Shown piece by piece: positions 1 through 23,600 of a stretch of 64,000 bases of DNA. The translations under genes were made by a program, and so were the position numbers. Source of the DNA: Amphiduros pacificus (Eukaryota > Annelida > Polychaeta > Phyllodocida > Hesionidae); contig OX439012.1 in the NCBI GenBank assembly GCA_949316495.1, positions 5,215,559 to 5,279,558 of the forward strand, given 5' to 3'. Within the stretch, counting starts at the first letter, position 1; each line of letters starts with the position of its first letter. The notes below the pieces were generated by a model that ran no database searches, had not been told where the DNA came from, and worked only from the letters and a program-made list of their open reading frames with translations.

Positions 1-885
1 TTAAATACAAAAAACTAAATAATCCAACAACTATGTTTTCTTACAGAGTTCTACATATCAATATCTACCAAAATAAATACTGTTTTTCTGTTACAAGTCA
101 GTGTTTTGATTGTGTGGAGGTTAATTGCTTACTGAATCATGCTAATCTGGTCGTTTGGAATCTTCTCAGTGTTGAGAATCTGGTGATCCACAGCATCGTT
201 ACTATTGGCCAAGTCCTGATAGTGTTCCCTGCAATAAGTTAGAGTTTGTAACCTTCTTCAACTGTGTATATTTACAAGACCAAATTGGATTAAAGGTAAT
301 TTTCACATAGTGAAATACTTTGCTTTCATTCTCTATATATCTATCATTTCTACCCTTCTTCAATTGTGTACATTTACAAGACCAAATTGGATTCAAGGTT
401 ATTTTCCCATTGTCAACTACTTCGCTTTCATACTCTATATATCTGGCTGTATATCAAGCCTCCAACTTGGACGCTTTGGCTCCATATGCCAAATGCAGGT
501 TGCCATATTGCCCCATTAAAAACAACACACTAAAACTGCACAAACAAAATAGGAAGTGCGTAAAAATATCTGTAAAAATGCAATCATTGCAAAAAACAAG
601 ATGGTGACCCATAATTGCGCTAAGCCTTACTCCTGCTTGAGAATTGACTTTGTTTTGTTTTATTTTATTGAAGCCACTAGGGACTAGTGTGAATATCAGT
701 TACATTCACACCGACAAGTTCTTTACATATATTTTTACATTCACACCGACAAGTTCTTTACATAAAGACCTGACACATATATCTATTGTGTAAAAAATGT
801 GAGCTTTAAACAAGGTTAAAATTAATCAATAATAAAGCCTGCCTGATGGCACTAAAATTCTGTTTAGACCAATGAGGAATACCAG
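1..885. other. Upstream non-coding DNA with a two-copy imperfect repeat
   Basis: I see no gene here; the short open frames have no recognisable domain. Positions about 247-352 and 353-460 are two imperfect copies of a ~107-bp unit, each containing 'acaagaccaaattgga' followed by 'tactttgctttcattctcta' or a close variant. A second small direct repeat ('cattcacaccgacaagttct') occurs at about 703 and 738. Function unknown. Confidence 0.5.
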
Positions 886-1244
886 AGATATTTAAACAGA
901 GATTGGAAACAGCAGGTCTGCCACTAGGTGTCAGCACGGTGCATCATGCAACTCAGTCGTGCAACTGTTGTGGATTAGTGATAAATAGTTTTGCATTTAT
1001 TACACAAATTCTTCCATTCTTGATGTCATTGATGTACGATTAACATAGATATGTAAAAAGTAAGTAGTTCTCGTAATAATTTCTTGCAAAAAAGACATAT
1101 TTATATGAGTCAGTGAATTTGGATTCAGGTCCGTGTTATAGGTCTATCTACATGTGGTATTTACTGTGGCAACACCACAAAATCGGTTCACCTGAGCGAT
1201 AATGCAGAACTTCACCTTGTTTCCAATCTCTGTTTTAAATATCT
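886..1244. mobile_element. MITE-like palindromic element, family A copy 1
   Basis: The ends are inverted: 'agatatttaaacagagattg' on the left, and on the right the reverse complement 'caatctctgttttaaatatct' with one extra T. No open frame of note lies inside. Two relatives lie at 46771-47088 (opposite orientation, closely matching interior) and 53050-53387 (same ends and subterminal parts, different middle). I could not settle a target-site duplication. This looks like a non-autonomous DNA transposon. Confidence 0.7.
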
Positions 1245-1819
1245 TTGGGAATACACATACTTGATTGCTTCCTGGTCACTCTTCTGAACATATTCTAATA
1301 TTTCTATGATGATGCTCTGGTCTGTTATGGGATGAGTGAATACTTCCTGGTGGTCTGGCACTTGGCGCATATCACTGAAACAAGCTTGAAAACTCAAATA
1401 TCTTGGAATATACAATTGATCACTTACTTAAGTTAACAGATGTGAAGTAATAAAATCTTATTAAATAATCGTTTTAGCAATCTGCAGGTAAGCAATATAT
1501 TGGAGTCCACAGTTGCCTTTGTTAGGTCAGGAAATATAATGAATCATTTTGTTTTGTGTTTCATTGCAACCTCACTACCCTAATTTAGGCAACAATAAAA
1601 AAGTTTGTGAAACATACTGTGAAACCTCTCAAAAATGTCATATTATTCATCTGATTGTGATGAGCCTTTTTTAAATACACAGAAAAATGCACTTGCACTA
1701 AAATGTGCCAAAAACACACTTGCACCAAAATGGACCCAATACATAATATAAACAAAAATATTCAATCATCAGATATCAATTTTTTTTACAAAATCATACG
1801 TGTCATTCATAATCATTTA

Positions 1820-2076
1820 CAGCCGACGACAACAGAGTTGTAGTTCAGTTTATCAATTGATTACCGATACTTATCACACCATTTGACTTTGTTTGTACAT
1901 GCAAGTGTCAAAAAACAACTTGGTGTGAATATTGATATTTTCGAGAGTACAGACGCATTAATAAGGCTTTAAAAATGAAAACGCAGCCCTGTTGTCGTCC
2001 GCAGGCCAGTTGTCGTCCGCAGGCCAGTTGTCGTCCGCAGCTCTGTTGTCGTCCGCAGGTCAGTTGTCGTCGGCTG
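1820..2076. mobile_element. MITE with 14-bp TIRs and TA target duplication
   Basis: The element begins CAGCCGACGACAAC and ends with its perfect reverse complement, flanked on both sides by TA (1818-1819, 2077-2078). A TA duplication with CAG-type ends fits the Tc1/mariner superfamily. The right third holds four short direct repeats of a unit close to 'GTTGTCGTCCGCAGGCCA' (about 1990-2070). It is 257 bp, non-coding and non-autonomous. Confidence 0.7.
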
Positions 2077-3742
2077 TATACAGTGTTTATAGCACATTGC
2101 GTTTTGCTTTATTATAGAAATTGTTGATGTTACCTGACGTCGACAGCATCATGTGGAAGCTGAATACTCATATATTCCCCAAACAAAGCCTGCTGCTTTA
2201 TAGTTGACATCTGTGGAAATATTAAAAATAGGACTAAATTTTAGTCTATATATTCAAGTAGATAAAAAAACACATTTAAATGCTAATTTTATTGAATATA
2301 CCTAAGTAATTCAGGACCATTTATGCGATTTACCTGTTTATTCCCAAATTTTACCATAACATATCATTTCTGGATAGGAGGGAGAGGGTCCGTAAAATTA
2401 AAAAGAATTAATCAAAAAATCAAATAGATTCGTTTTGGTGCAAAAAAACCGAAGCAAAACCCAAAAAACGCTAGCGTAATTGACCAAAACGTGGTTTTAA
2501 AGACATTATATCGCTCATATAACACTGTACACAGCTCCCTTCGAGGGGGGTCCCTCACAGCACTCCATAATGAGGCAACAAGACCCACAAACACCTCTGC
2601 TCCAGAGGCGCTATGAGAGGAGGTGCAGCACCTCCAGAGGTGCTAGCAACTCCTCAGTTTTCATATATAAACAAATCATAGGATAACGCAGTCAGTCCCA
2701 TCCAACTGAAGAGATTAAAGTGATCGAAACCGTTGTTGGTCTTGGTAGGGACTGCGATCGTTGTTGCAGACCATCTTAGGATCCTCGCCTTTTTACTATA
2801 TCATTTCTGGATACTAATGTTATGGAGTCAACCTTTAAATGGCGCAAAATAACACAAACCCCGTATCTCATGATGTAAAAAAAATAGACTGCTTTTTTGT
2901 TTTACCTTTTCTTTAAAACAAGACTCAAGTCTCGAGGAACACGAACAGTGGAACACCTTCAACGAATCTAGTACTGATTTCAGATGCACGATGTTAATGT
3001 TGAAATGAATTCTTTGCACAATAGACAGCAATGCTAATAGTGTTGGAAAACTAGTTATTTGCGGTTTAGCTTTGTTCTTACTGGTTCTGGTGCATACTCT
3101 GTTCTGAAACTGAAAGTCGTCTCGTGGACGTTTTCAAACGAGCATTTCATGCGGGCGATAATAGATCTACCCGAAAAAACAGCACAAAAGGTTCATAAAT
3201 ATTGAAATAAACAAATATAATCCCCTTCGTTTAGATTATATACTTAGATCCCAAGTACAATATATTTAAAACAAAATACATAATACCTCTAAAATTGTAT
3301 GTGAACTTTTCTTTTTCGATTTGACAGCTGTCAAAATCCACGTGGTGCGCGGTGTTGTTTTTTTCTATGAAGGTCAAGGTCTCTTCAGAAATCAACTTTA
3401 TTTTAATTCCACTCAGTTGTTCAAAATTAGTAATAATGATGATATATAGAAATATAATTTATAAAAATATAATTTATAAATGTATGTCAAATCATGTTAT
3501 TTCACCCTAGACATAATTGCAAAGTGTTTTGATTGACATGTCAGGTGTCACGTGAATGTGTTTATAAACAGATTGCAGGTTGTACTGAAGTTGGTGAGTC
3601 AGAATTTGACATTTCATCAGGTGGGAAAGAAGGCAGAAAGTTTCATCATTTCTGTGTGTAACTGGCTTGAGTGGATTATTTACTGTTGCTGCTAACAACA
3701 CCGACGTTTGGTTAGTGGTGTCAGCATAAACTGTGGGCCAAC
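2077..3742. other. PINK1 upstream flank / probable promoter and 5'UTR region
   Basis: No coding region is recognised. A short palindromic stretch near 2600-2655 ('aggtgcagcacct') and A/T-rich tracts are visible. The PINK1 transcription start should lie in the last few hundred bases before 3743, but I see no convincing TATA box. Confidence 0.35.
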
Positions 3743-13874
<10,132 letters not shown>

Positions 13875-15632
13875 AATATTAAATATTTACAAACTGAAAC
13901 CATTGAAATGATGAAAAACAAAATCTTCAAGACAGAAAATTGTATATAGCAATAACACTGAAAGTAATAATTAAAGACAATTTTGATGCAGATGTTTTCT
14001 ATTTTGGGAAAATATTTCCTGTTACAATTACAAGACCAGCCCCTCTGGCACTGGAGGTACAGTAATTGATATGTGCCTTGGTTAGATATAGAGAAGTTGA
14101 GGGCATAGAAGGGAGGGTAGTAGTGGATTTGACTGCCACAGCCTACAGTCCTACTTTTTGCACTGATTCAACCTGATATAGCCATTCTTGCTGAATGAGT
14201 TGTAAAACACCATTTCTTAATTTCAATTTATAATTACAAAATTATACTTCTACATGCAATATAAATTGAGTTAAACCATTATATTTTGTTGATATATGTC
14301 TTCCTCATTGACAAGACCTAGTTCAGGGTGCAATGAAATATATGTATACCATGGGCTGATATTTGTTTCTAAAAGATGCTTAATCACCCAACCCTATGCT
14401 ATGGTGGCGGTGGTGGGGTAAGGAGGGGGAAAGTCTTGACATCATTTGATACCTTATTTGGCCTTATTTGATAAATTAAAGTATAGGTTAGTTTGGACTT
14501 GGGGCTGACATGCCAAAAAAGACGTGTTTTTGCAGAAATCCCACTCGCCAAATTAGTTGTCGCTATTATTGAGGGGGTAACAAAATAAAATGTTTTGCCT
14601 TCAATAATTCATCGCCTCTACATTTATTGCCCTAATGGAACTACAACTAAATGAGGACAAGGGCTCGTCAAATAGGGCCCAGTTTGGTATCCTGTGGATG
14701 GGTAGTTTATCCCACAATGCAAGCTGTTTTGGTTTCGTGTGAGTAGAGCAAAATTGATCTTTTGGAAAAAGATATGCAAGTTTTGTATCAAGCTATATGA
14801 AGCTAGCTTGTCCTGCAAAAATAACTTTTTAAATTCCCTCCCAAAAGGGCTAGTTTGAGATCTTGTAATAAAAACTAATCAAGCAACGCATCATTTTTTA
14901 GTTGAATATTTTCATAATTGCATTTGATCTGTATCTCTCAAACTTTAAAATTGATATATCTTCTTAATAAGTGATCATAAAATCTGACACTTGCACAAAG
15001 TTTGGTTCCAGACAATAAGCAGAAATTTAATTTTATAAACAAACCATGGGGGTTGGGGGCTGCTCCATTTTGGTGCAATAATATGGCAATAATATGTGTG
15101 ACATTTATGTTTATATGTATTAAAATAGCAAAACAAATTGGGTGGGATAAGAAAATATTTCTTGCCAAAGTGCTGACTACCCCCAATACTTGCACAATTT
15201 AAAGGACTTGTATTAATCCTACCCATTTGAATATTTACAATATAAAACATTTAATTTTCTGTGAGATTTAATTTATTGAATACACATTAATAAACTCCCC
15301 TCATTGTTATCTCAAAATACCAAACATTAGTTTGGATACAATTTTCACAATTCAAACTCTTATTTGCTCAAAGAAAAAAAAGAGGTCACAACAGAAAAGG
15401 ATTTAGAAAAATAATGAAATCTAGATACAAACTCTCATCTCGTCATTCTCTCTACATTTACCAGTAAAACATTCTCTCCATTTTCTTGTCATTCTGGACA
15501 TGTACTCCCAATGAAGCTGAGGCCGATCTTGGATGTCCCCAACTCTATACAGATTCCAATGGTTGTCCCATGGTATCTTTTTATCCATAGGGAGAGATCA
15601 TTATATTTCTATTTAATTCAAGTGGTTTGGTG

Positions 15633-15686
<54 letters not shown>

Positions 15687-17629
15687 AAAAAAAATGAAGG
15701 CTTTTTAAGGGACTGTGTCACAGATTACTTCAAATGATTTTCAAATCTTACTGCATTAATTATCTCAAATAAATAGAAGAAACTCTTCAATAATGTCCTA
15801 TTCTTCCTACCATTACATTTTTTTCTGTTTTGTTGGAAAGCATTGATTTCTGATATTTTAACTAAATGTGGTAAGAGTAAGAACCAGACATAGACTTAAC
15901 AAGTAAAAAATGCAAGGTCAAAACATATCAAGGCACTGGAATAGAATTTTTAGTAAATATTTTGCATTCAGAAATATCACAAACCAAATAAAACATCTTG
16001 CTGAACTGAACTTAATTTTTAGATTTATGAGTTATTTCAACTTTTTTGATACAATGCAGCCTTGGAGATGACCGAGACCTGTCACTGCCAGGGCAGAAGT
16101 TCTTTCAAGGTCTTCACACCAAGGTCAAATTTAGAACAAATCATCCCTTTAGGAAAAAATCACGTTTTTAACAGTTAATAAGGACCATGTGACTAAACAA
16201 GGGGATCCACTGATTGTTCATTGATTGTGAAGTTATTTATTTGAAGCTTATGACACAGTCACTGATCAAAAGGCATTGTATCAAAACATATGTTATAAAC
16301 CAATACTGTGTAATTCTCAAGACCGGTTTACATCAATTAAAAACATGGGGTATACAAACCAAAGCATTTCATCAATTTATTAGTTTATCAGATATGGAAC
16401 TAAAACTGAATATAAAACACTTGACTGCAAAATCATGTGTGAATAATATAATTCGTTTGGATTGTTCTTCTTCTTTGTTCATTTACTGATCTTTGACTCA
16501 AGTTCTCGTTTACCAGATATATGAAATCAAAAGAATCAATCAAATAGTTTATTTCAATATTTGCTTTATCACAAAACCTTGAGATATAGGACAAAGATGG
16601 AAAGACAACTGTCTTGAAATTCCAAACAACTGCTCCATATAAATTTACCACAAATACATGTAGTCATTATAATCCTTTATTACTTTCAGAAATACTTGAA
16701 TATATTTTAATTTTACTAGATTCTGAATATGATTTTATCATTAGAAGACAGCAACTTTTCAAAAAAGTTGTCATATTGATATATTTATTTGGCCTGCCAT
16801 TTTGACATTGGCTATAAAACATGATGTTAGCTGTAAATGTTGAGCCCCCGACACCAGAGGTCACTGTTAGCCTAAATCAAAACGGTTGGACTGTGAAGGA
16901 TACTATCATGGTACACATTCTTGCATTGAAAGGTCAGAGTTCAACTCACACTCATGCCGCATTCTTTCCATCAAATTCGAAAAAAAAAGAAAAAAAATCA
17001 TTCCAACTTCAAATGAGAAAAAAAAAACATCAGATCTTTCAATAAAAAAAAAAGACTTGATTCGACCTAATATAATTTCAAATGTGAGGTAATATCCGTT
17101 AAAAATGACTTTCTTTCTTCAACACTGAATGAGCAGTGTACTCTGGAAACAGACAAAGGATTGCTTTTGGATTGTTGTGTTTGTGTTCAGAGATATGGTA
17201 AATAGAGTAGATACGGTTACGACTGATCAGTGCAGAATTCACTGCAAAGCTCATTCCGAAGTTATGCAAAGAGACATGCAATCCTTCAATGCTTTATTTA
17301 ATAGAGTTGATCAAGGGTGAACCACAACATTTTGCACATTTGAATTCTATATCATGAGGACCTGCTATTATTCATGTTTAACTTCTTGGTGCAGGTTAAG
17401 CCCTTTGCTTTAATGTTCCCCTGGTGTGGAGTTTGTGTTCTACCAACTCATTTAATCAGAAATATACAATTTCACATTCACAAATTCTGTCACTCTCAAA
17501 CACAATCTGTCCATTTATCACATAAAAGGGGCGTGGCCAGCCAGCTTGAGTGACAGGTGGGTATTGGCCTGTGCGTTCCTAGGGACAGGTGGGCGTGGCC
17601 TATACATCTTGATTGGCACTTGATGACAG
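13875..17629. other. Convergent PINK1/UBE4B intergenic region
   Basis: I see no gene in these 3.75 kb. They should contain the 3'UTRs of both genes. A minus-strand AATAAA (plus 'tttatt' at about 17291) is a candidate UBE4B polyadenylation signal. A (TA)n run lies at about 15638-15681. 'gggcgtggcc' occurs twice just after the UBE4B stop (about 17529 and 17592). Confidence 0.5.
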
Positions 17630-20600
17630 CTATTTTTGTTGCTGTTTCTTTTTTACCCACTCCTGGATGCGAGCTTTCAGTTCTGTAGCTGTAAGAAAAT
17701 ATCAAAATCCTTTAATCTTTAACTCGCTCAAAGTAAAAACATCAGACATTAAATCTTTATTGACAAAATTTAAAGAGACTATTATGCAACAAATAAAATT
17801 TATATTAATTCAGCATTTCGAACATTTGGTTTGCATCATATCACATCTTTCCATACAAAATAAAAATATCTTCCCTGTATTTTATGCAGCATATAGATTT
17901 GCATAGTATTACTTTCAATAATGTACATCATTTTATAATAGGGACATTCAACCCCTCAAAAACTCAGCTCAAGATAACGACATTCCAAGGCATTTCCGGG
18001 CATTTATTCTCCTGCTGACCTTGAAAGGTTTTTAACCAATCAGAACATGACATTTATTTGGGTGCTGGTGACGTACCTGGCACGAGCTGGTCCTCAGTAA
18101 GAGGCTGCCTATTGAAGGGGTCAGTCTGAGAATTGAGGAGATGGCGGAGAATAATGGCTCGCTCCATGACGTTTCCACTGGTGGGCAAGGTCACAGGGTC
18201 ACGCATCAAAGTGTCCATCAGTGGATCTACAAAATCGACATTTTTATAGAAAAAACATTTTTTTGAGCAACACTTCCTGCCAGAATATTGGCTATTGCAG
18301 TGATACCTCTACCAAAAAATTTAAATAACATTTTTGAACAAATGCACTGGCAACAAATTAAAATTTAAACATAGGCATCAGAGATGCATCAACCCTCAGC
18401 CCTGGTAACTTATTGCACAACATTCGCTCCACACAATATTTGTGAACAAAACGTCACCGCACCACGTAATTGTTCCTGTGACCTTGAAAAGTAGGTGAAG
18501 GTCTTCACTGAGGTCTTCACCAGATGCTTATGTGTGTCAAGTCTCATAAAGCTGCCATCATTCGTTCTCGAGTTATAGCAATGATAGGGATTTCACATAA
18601 TTGTCACTGTGACCTTGAAAAGTAGGTGAAGGTCATGTTCCATTGAAAAGTGTCTGAGGTCTTCAACAGATGCTCATGTGTGTCAAATCTCATAAAGCTG
18701 CTGTCATTTGTTCTAGAGTTATTGTGATTCTAGGGATTTCACATAACTGTCCCTGTGACCTTGAAAAATATGTCAAGGTCGCCGTCCATCGGTCGTGTCC
18801 GAGGTTTTCACCAGATGCTTATGTGTGTCAAGTTTAGTGAAGCTGCCATTATTTGTTCTTGAATTATCAAAATGACAAGGATGATTTCACATAATTGTCT
18901 GTGACCTTGAAAAGTAGGAGAAGGTCATGTTCCATAGAAAAAATTCTGTAGTCTTCACCACATGCTTATGTGTGTCAAATCTCATAAAGCTGCCATCATT
19001 TGTTCTTGAGTTATTGTGATTCTTGGGATTTCACATAATTGTCCATGTGACCTTGAAAAATAGGTCAAGGTCGCTGTTCATCGAACTCGTCTGAGCTTTT
19101 TACCGGATGCTTATGTGTGTCAAGTTTCATGAAGCTGCCATCATTTGTTCTAGAGTTATCACAATGACAAGGATGATTTCACATAATTGTCCCTGTGACC
19201 TTGAAAAGTAGGTGAAGGTCATGTTTCATAGAAAAAATTCTGAGGTCTTCACCAGATGCTTATGTGTGTCGAATCTCATAAAGCTGCCATCATTTGTTCT
19301 TAAGTTATTGCAATTCTTGGGATTTCACATAATTGTCCCTGTGACCTTGAAAAATAGGTCAAGGTCGCTGTCCATCGAACTCGTCCGAGGTTTTCAACAG
19401 ATGCTTATGTGTGTCAAGTTTCAGGAAGTTGCCATCATTTGTTCTCAAGTTATCGCGATGACAAGGATGTTCGCTACAGACATACAGACATACAGACATA
19501 CATACAGACATACAAGTCAAAGTCAAAGTCAAAATATTTTATTTAAGTCTCACCTTAACTAGACATATTGGTTAAGCCATTCTATAAATCATATTGGTTA
19601 AGCCATTCTATAAAAGAATTATGAGAGACTATCAAGTCTGAACATTATACATATTTAGTCTCCTTTTATGCAAAATGGCATGGCAGGTTTTGGCAGCTAT
19701 TTTGCTAATATCTGTATTGGTCATAATAAAAACATATTTTTCAACATCTGACAGAATATTAAAATGAGGTTTAAGACGAATGGCATGGTTAAAAAGATCT
19801 TCTCTTAGATCATCGTATAATGAACATTTCATGGTGGCATGGATCTCTGATTCTATTTCTTGTGAAAGGCACACTGGGCATAGTCTATCATGTTCCGGCA
19901 GCCCCTCATATCGTCCAGTCTCTAGCCTTAATGGAGCCACCCCACATCTTAACTTGGCCATGGCACTCCTCTGTGCTCTTGTGATATAGATATTATTAAC
20001 ATAGTGCTCAGTTCCATACTCTTGTTTTAACAATCTATATGTCCTTAGTTTATTTCGGCCTTGTCCATTAATACCTGTTTCCCTGTTTAGGTTAACCAAC
20101 CATAGATTGATAAAATGATTATTCAGAGCTTCATATATGACTGTTACATTCAGTATTTCTACAGACAGGTCACACCTGATGTTCTCTGCAAATTTCAAAG
20201 CTTTATGGCACAAATTTTTGATACCACTCACAGCCAGTCTGCGTGACCACGCATGGACTCTGGCATTCAGTCTCGTAGTTGGCATCTCCGATAAACGTAT
20301 AAATTGCCTATATACACAACGCCATATTCTCTCCTGTGGATCTCTCCAACCAGTCTCTCCTAATATGGCTGTGTTGGGTGCATATTTTCCCAGACCCAAG
20401 AAGAAACGTCCAGCTCTAAACTGTATGGTTTTGATGTGACTATACTCATTTATTCCCCAAACATGGGCACCATAATCCAGTATTGGCTGAACAAGGGCAT
20501 CATATAGTTGTCTGAATACAGAGTGAGGCACTCCTCCGTGTGACTTGCATTTGGCGCTGACTGGGCCACCACCTTAGACATAACATTCAGGTCTAGAAAC

Positions 20601-23600
20601 TCTGTAAAAATAAGTCCCAGATATCTGTATTTATCCACCGTCTCCAGAGCATCAATACCACACATAAATTTGTACACAGTTCGAGGCACACTAGGTCCCT
20701 TTCTGAAATGGACAACTTGTGATTTGCTGGTATTAACTACAAGTCTCCATTTGGAACACCATTCATGCAGTTTATGTAGCATTCTCTGCAGGTCACTCTC
20801 ACTACTGGCAATCAGAGCAATATCATCTGCATAGAGCAGTATATCTACAAGTTCATCATCATCAATTTGTACTCCACAATTTAAACTTCTGATCTCATCA
20901 ACCAAGTCATTTATATAGAGATTGAACAGTAGCGGTGATATCAAACAACCTTGCTTAAGACCAACTGATACATTAAACCAGTCTGTATTATGCCCATTCA
21001 CTTTTACACAGCACTTAACATTGGAGTACAGGGATTTCAGGGCACATAACAACTTTTGTGGAACTCCAAGGTTACTCAATTTCTGCCAGAGAAGTGGTCT
21101 TGCTATCCGGTCGTACGCCTTGCTAAAATCAATAAATGCTACATATGTTGATAGATTCTTCTTTTTACGTGTATCCACTATCTGTGACAGAGTACTTAAT
21201 TGGTCAGCGCAGCCTCTCCCCTTTCGGAAACCGTTCTGACTGTCACTCAATTTATCCTCCGCCTCTGCCCACACTGTTAGTCGCCTATTTAAAATTCCAA
21301 CATAAAGCTTGTATATGGCAGAGGCTAGTGTTATGCCACGGTATGCCAAGGGATCACGCGGATCTGCAGTTGAGCATTTGGGAATGGGGTTAATTATTCC
21401 AAGAGCCCACATATCTGGGATGATGCCATTTTTGAAACACAAATTAAACAGTCTATGAAGAAATTAATGGCACAATCCTTTCTTAACACTTCAACAGGGA
21501 TTTCGTCATATCCAACAGCTTTTCCATTCTTGGCTCTGTTTAAGGACATCCTTACTTCCTCTTTTGTTATATCCATATCTAAGTGTCTATTGGCATCCGG
21601 GTTTACTGGCAATTGCTGCGATTGTGATACATTTGGCATAGGTTCATCATCAGTGCCAATATTGAGCAAACCACAAAAGCCGTCTTTCCATTTATTCATA
21701 ACAGATGGGAAATCATTAGAAATACCACCATTGTCATTATATACTTCCCATGGAATATGCTTTTTCCTTGTATTGCTGACACCTAGTTTTCCAACCTAAC
21801 GCCAATACTCTTTTGGATTGTCACTTTGTAGGTTAAATAATTCTGACTGCATTCTGCTCCAATGCCTTCGCTTGGCCGACTGTACTGCTTTGTCAAGTGC
21901 CTTCTGCTTTGTCATAGCTATTGCTTTCAGATTCCTTTTGTTCACACCATGAGCTTCACTTGCAGCATTCTGAGCATCTACATATTCATTCCACAGGGTA
22001 GTCAGCTCATCTGTCCAGAAAGGTTTTTTAACCCGTCTGCGCTTGTTACTTAATCCAGTTTTAATTGTAACTGTTCTGTGGGTTAATTTACAGTTCATCT
22101 CAGCTTTAATCACTGCACAGAAATTCTCATACTCTGTATTTATAATAACTTGGTCTTTCTGATTTTGCTCTATTCTTCTGATACACTGCTCTATTTCTGC
22201 TAAATGGTTATTCTCTGCCATAAAGTCATCTGGAATAGTAGAGCAGTCATACTTTATAAAAGATGCTGTGGGTGGGTTGATACCCTGGTCAGTGTGAGCA
22301 TCATTGGGTAACACAAATGATGACAAGTCCAGACACCAGGTCAACAGATTGTGGTCAGGCATAACATGGACAGGATCTGCCACATTATCTAGGAATCCAG
22401 CTTCCTCAAACATATCCATTGTTTTATGCACTTCAAAGTCTGTGAACAGGTTCAGTTTATCATGAGGGAGCAAACAATAATCAATCACAGATATATCCTT
22501 AAAGGTATAGTAGTTACTCCTGCTGTTTCGTCCATTTAACATACAACAGTCAGATCCAAGGCAGAAGTCACGTACGAGCTCACCATATTTATTGACTGTG
22601 GTATCTATTATCATCCTGTCTGGTACTGGGTCTACTCCCTCAATATAATCCTGAAGATCACCACACCGGCCATTCATATCTCCACAGATGTAAAACATCT
22701 CACATTGATCCTGGTACATCAACACCTGAGAGAGTAGATTGTCATAAAACTCAGTGGGATTCACATAGCGTGTGGTGCCCTCTGGAGGGAGATAACAAAT
22801 GCAAATACACAATGTAAAATCACAGGACAAGGATGATAATTTCAACCATATTATATCCTCTACAGTATCATCCAGAATATCACATTTAAACTCCTGCAGT
22901 AATGATCTCCTCACAAGACAGCCAACTCCTCCAGATCCCCGCTTCGCATTCCTATGTAAAGCTGTGCGATTGTTGCCATACCATTCAAAAACATCACTGA
23001 CGATAATAGATCTATTGCATAAGTGTGTCTCCACAACACCAATTATATCCAAATTAAATAAATCCAAAGAGCCATGCCTCACAAGATAGTTATCAGTATC
23101 CTTTTCTCCCCATCCACGGACATTCCAAGACCCGCATAACACCTATCTCCTCTGATTGCCTCTGTTACGAGGGGCTCCACGGCCTACATACATACATACA
23201 TACATACATACATACATACATACATACATACATACATACATACATACATACATACCCACGCCAGTTCACTTCTGTCATTTCTCACCTCTGAATTCCTCCG
23301 GAGAGTCTCCATAGTCGATTTCGGCACGCTGTTTTTCAACGACGAGATGTTCCACTTTTTCCTGGAGTCCCCGGAACTTTTCTATGTCCATATGAGTTTT
23401 GATATGAGCCTTCAGCATGCGAGATATAGCATCATCAAATAACTCCTTCCTATATGATCGCTGAAAACAAAACCCCAACAATGTGTCAGATGCCAACATC
23501 AACAAAATCAGGGAATCATAAACCAAAAAAACTAAACAATTTTTTAAAAGAAATTTGTGTTTTGGTTCTTTGTTTTTCGTTTGTTGTTATTTGTTCTTTA

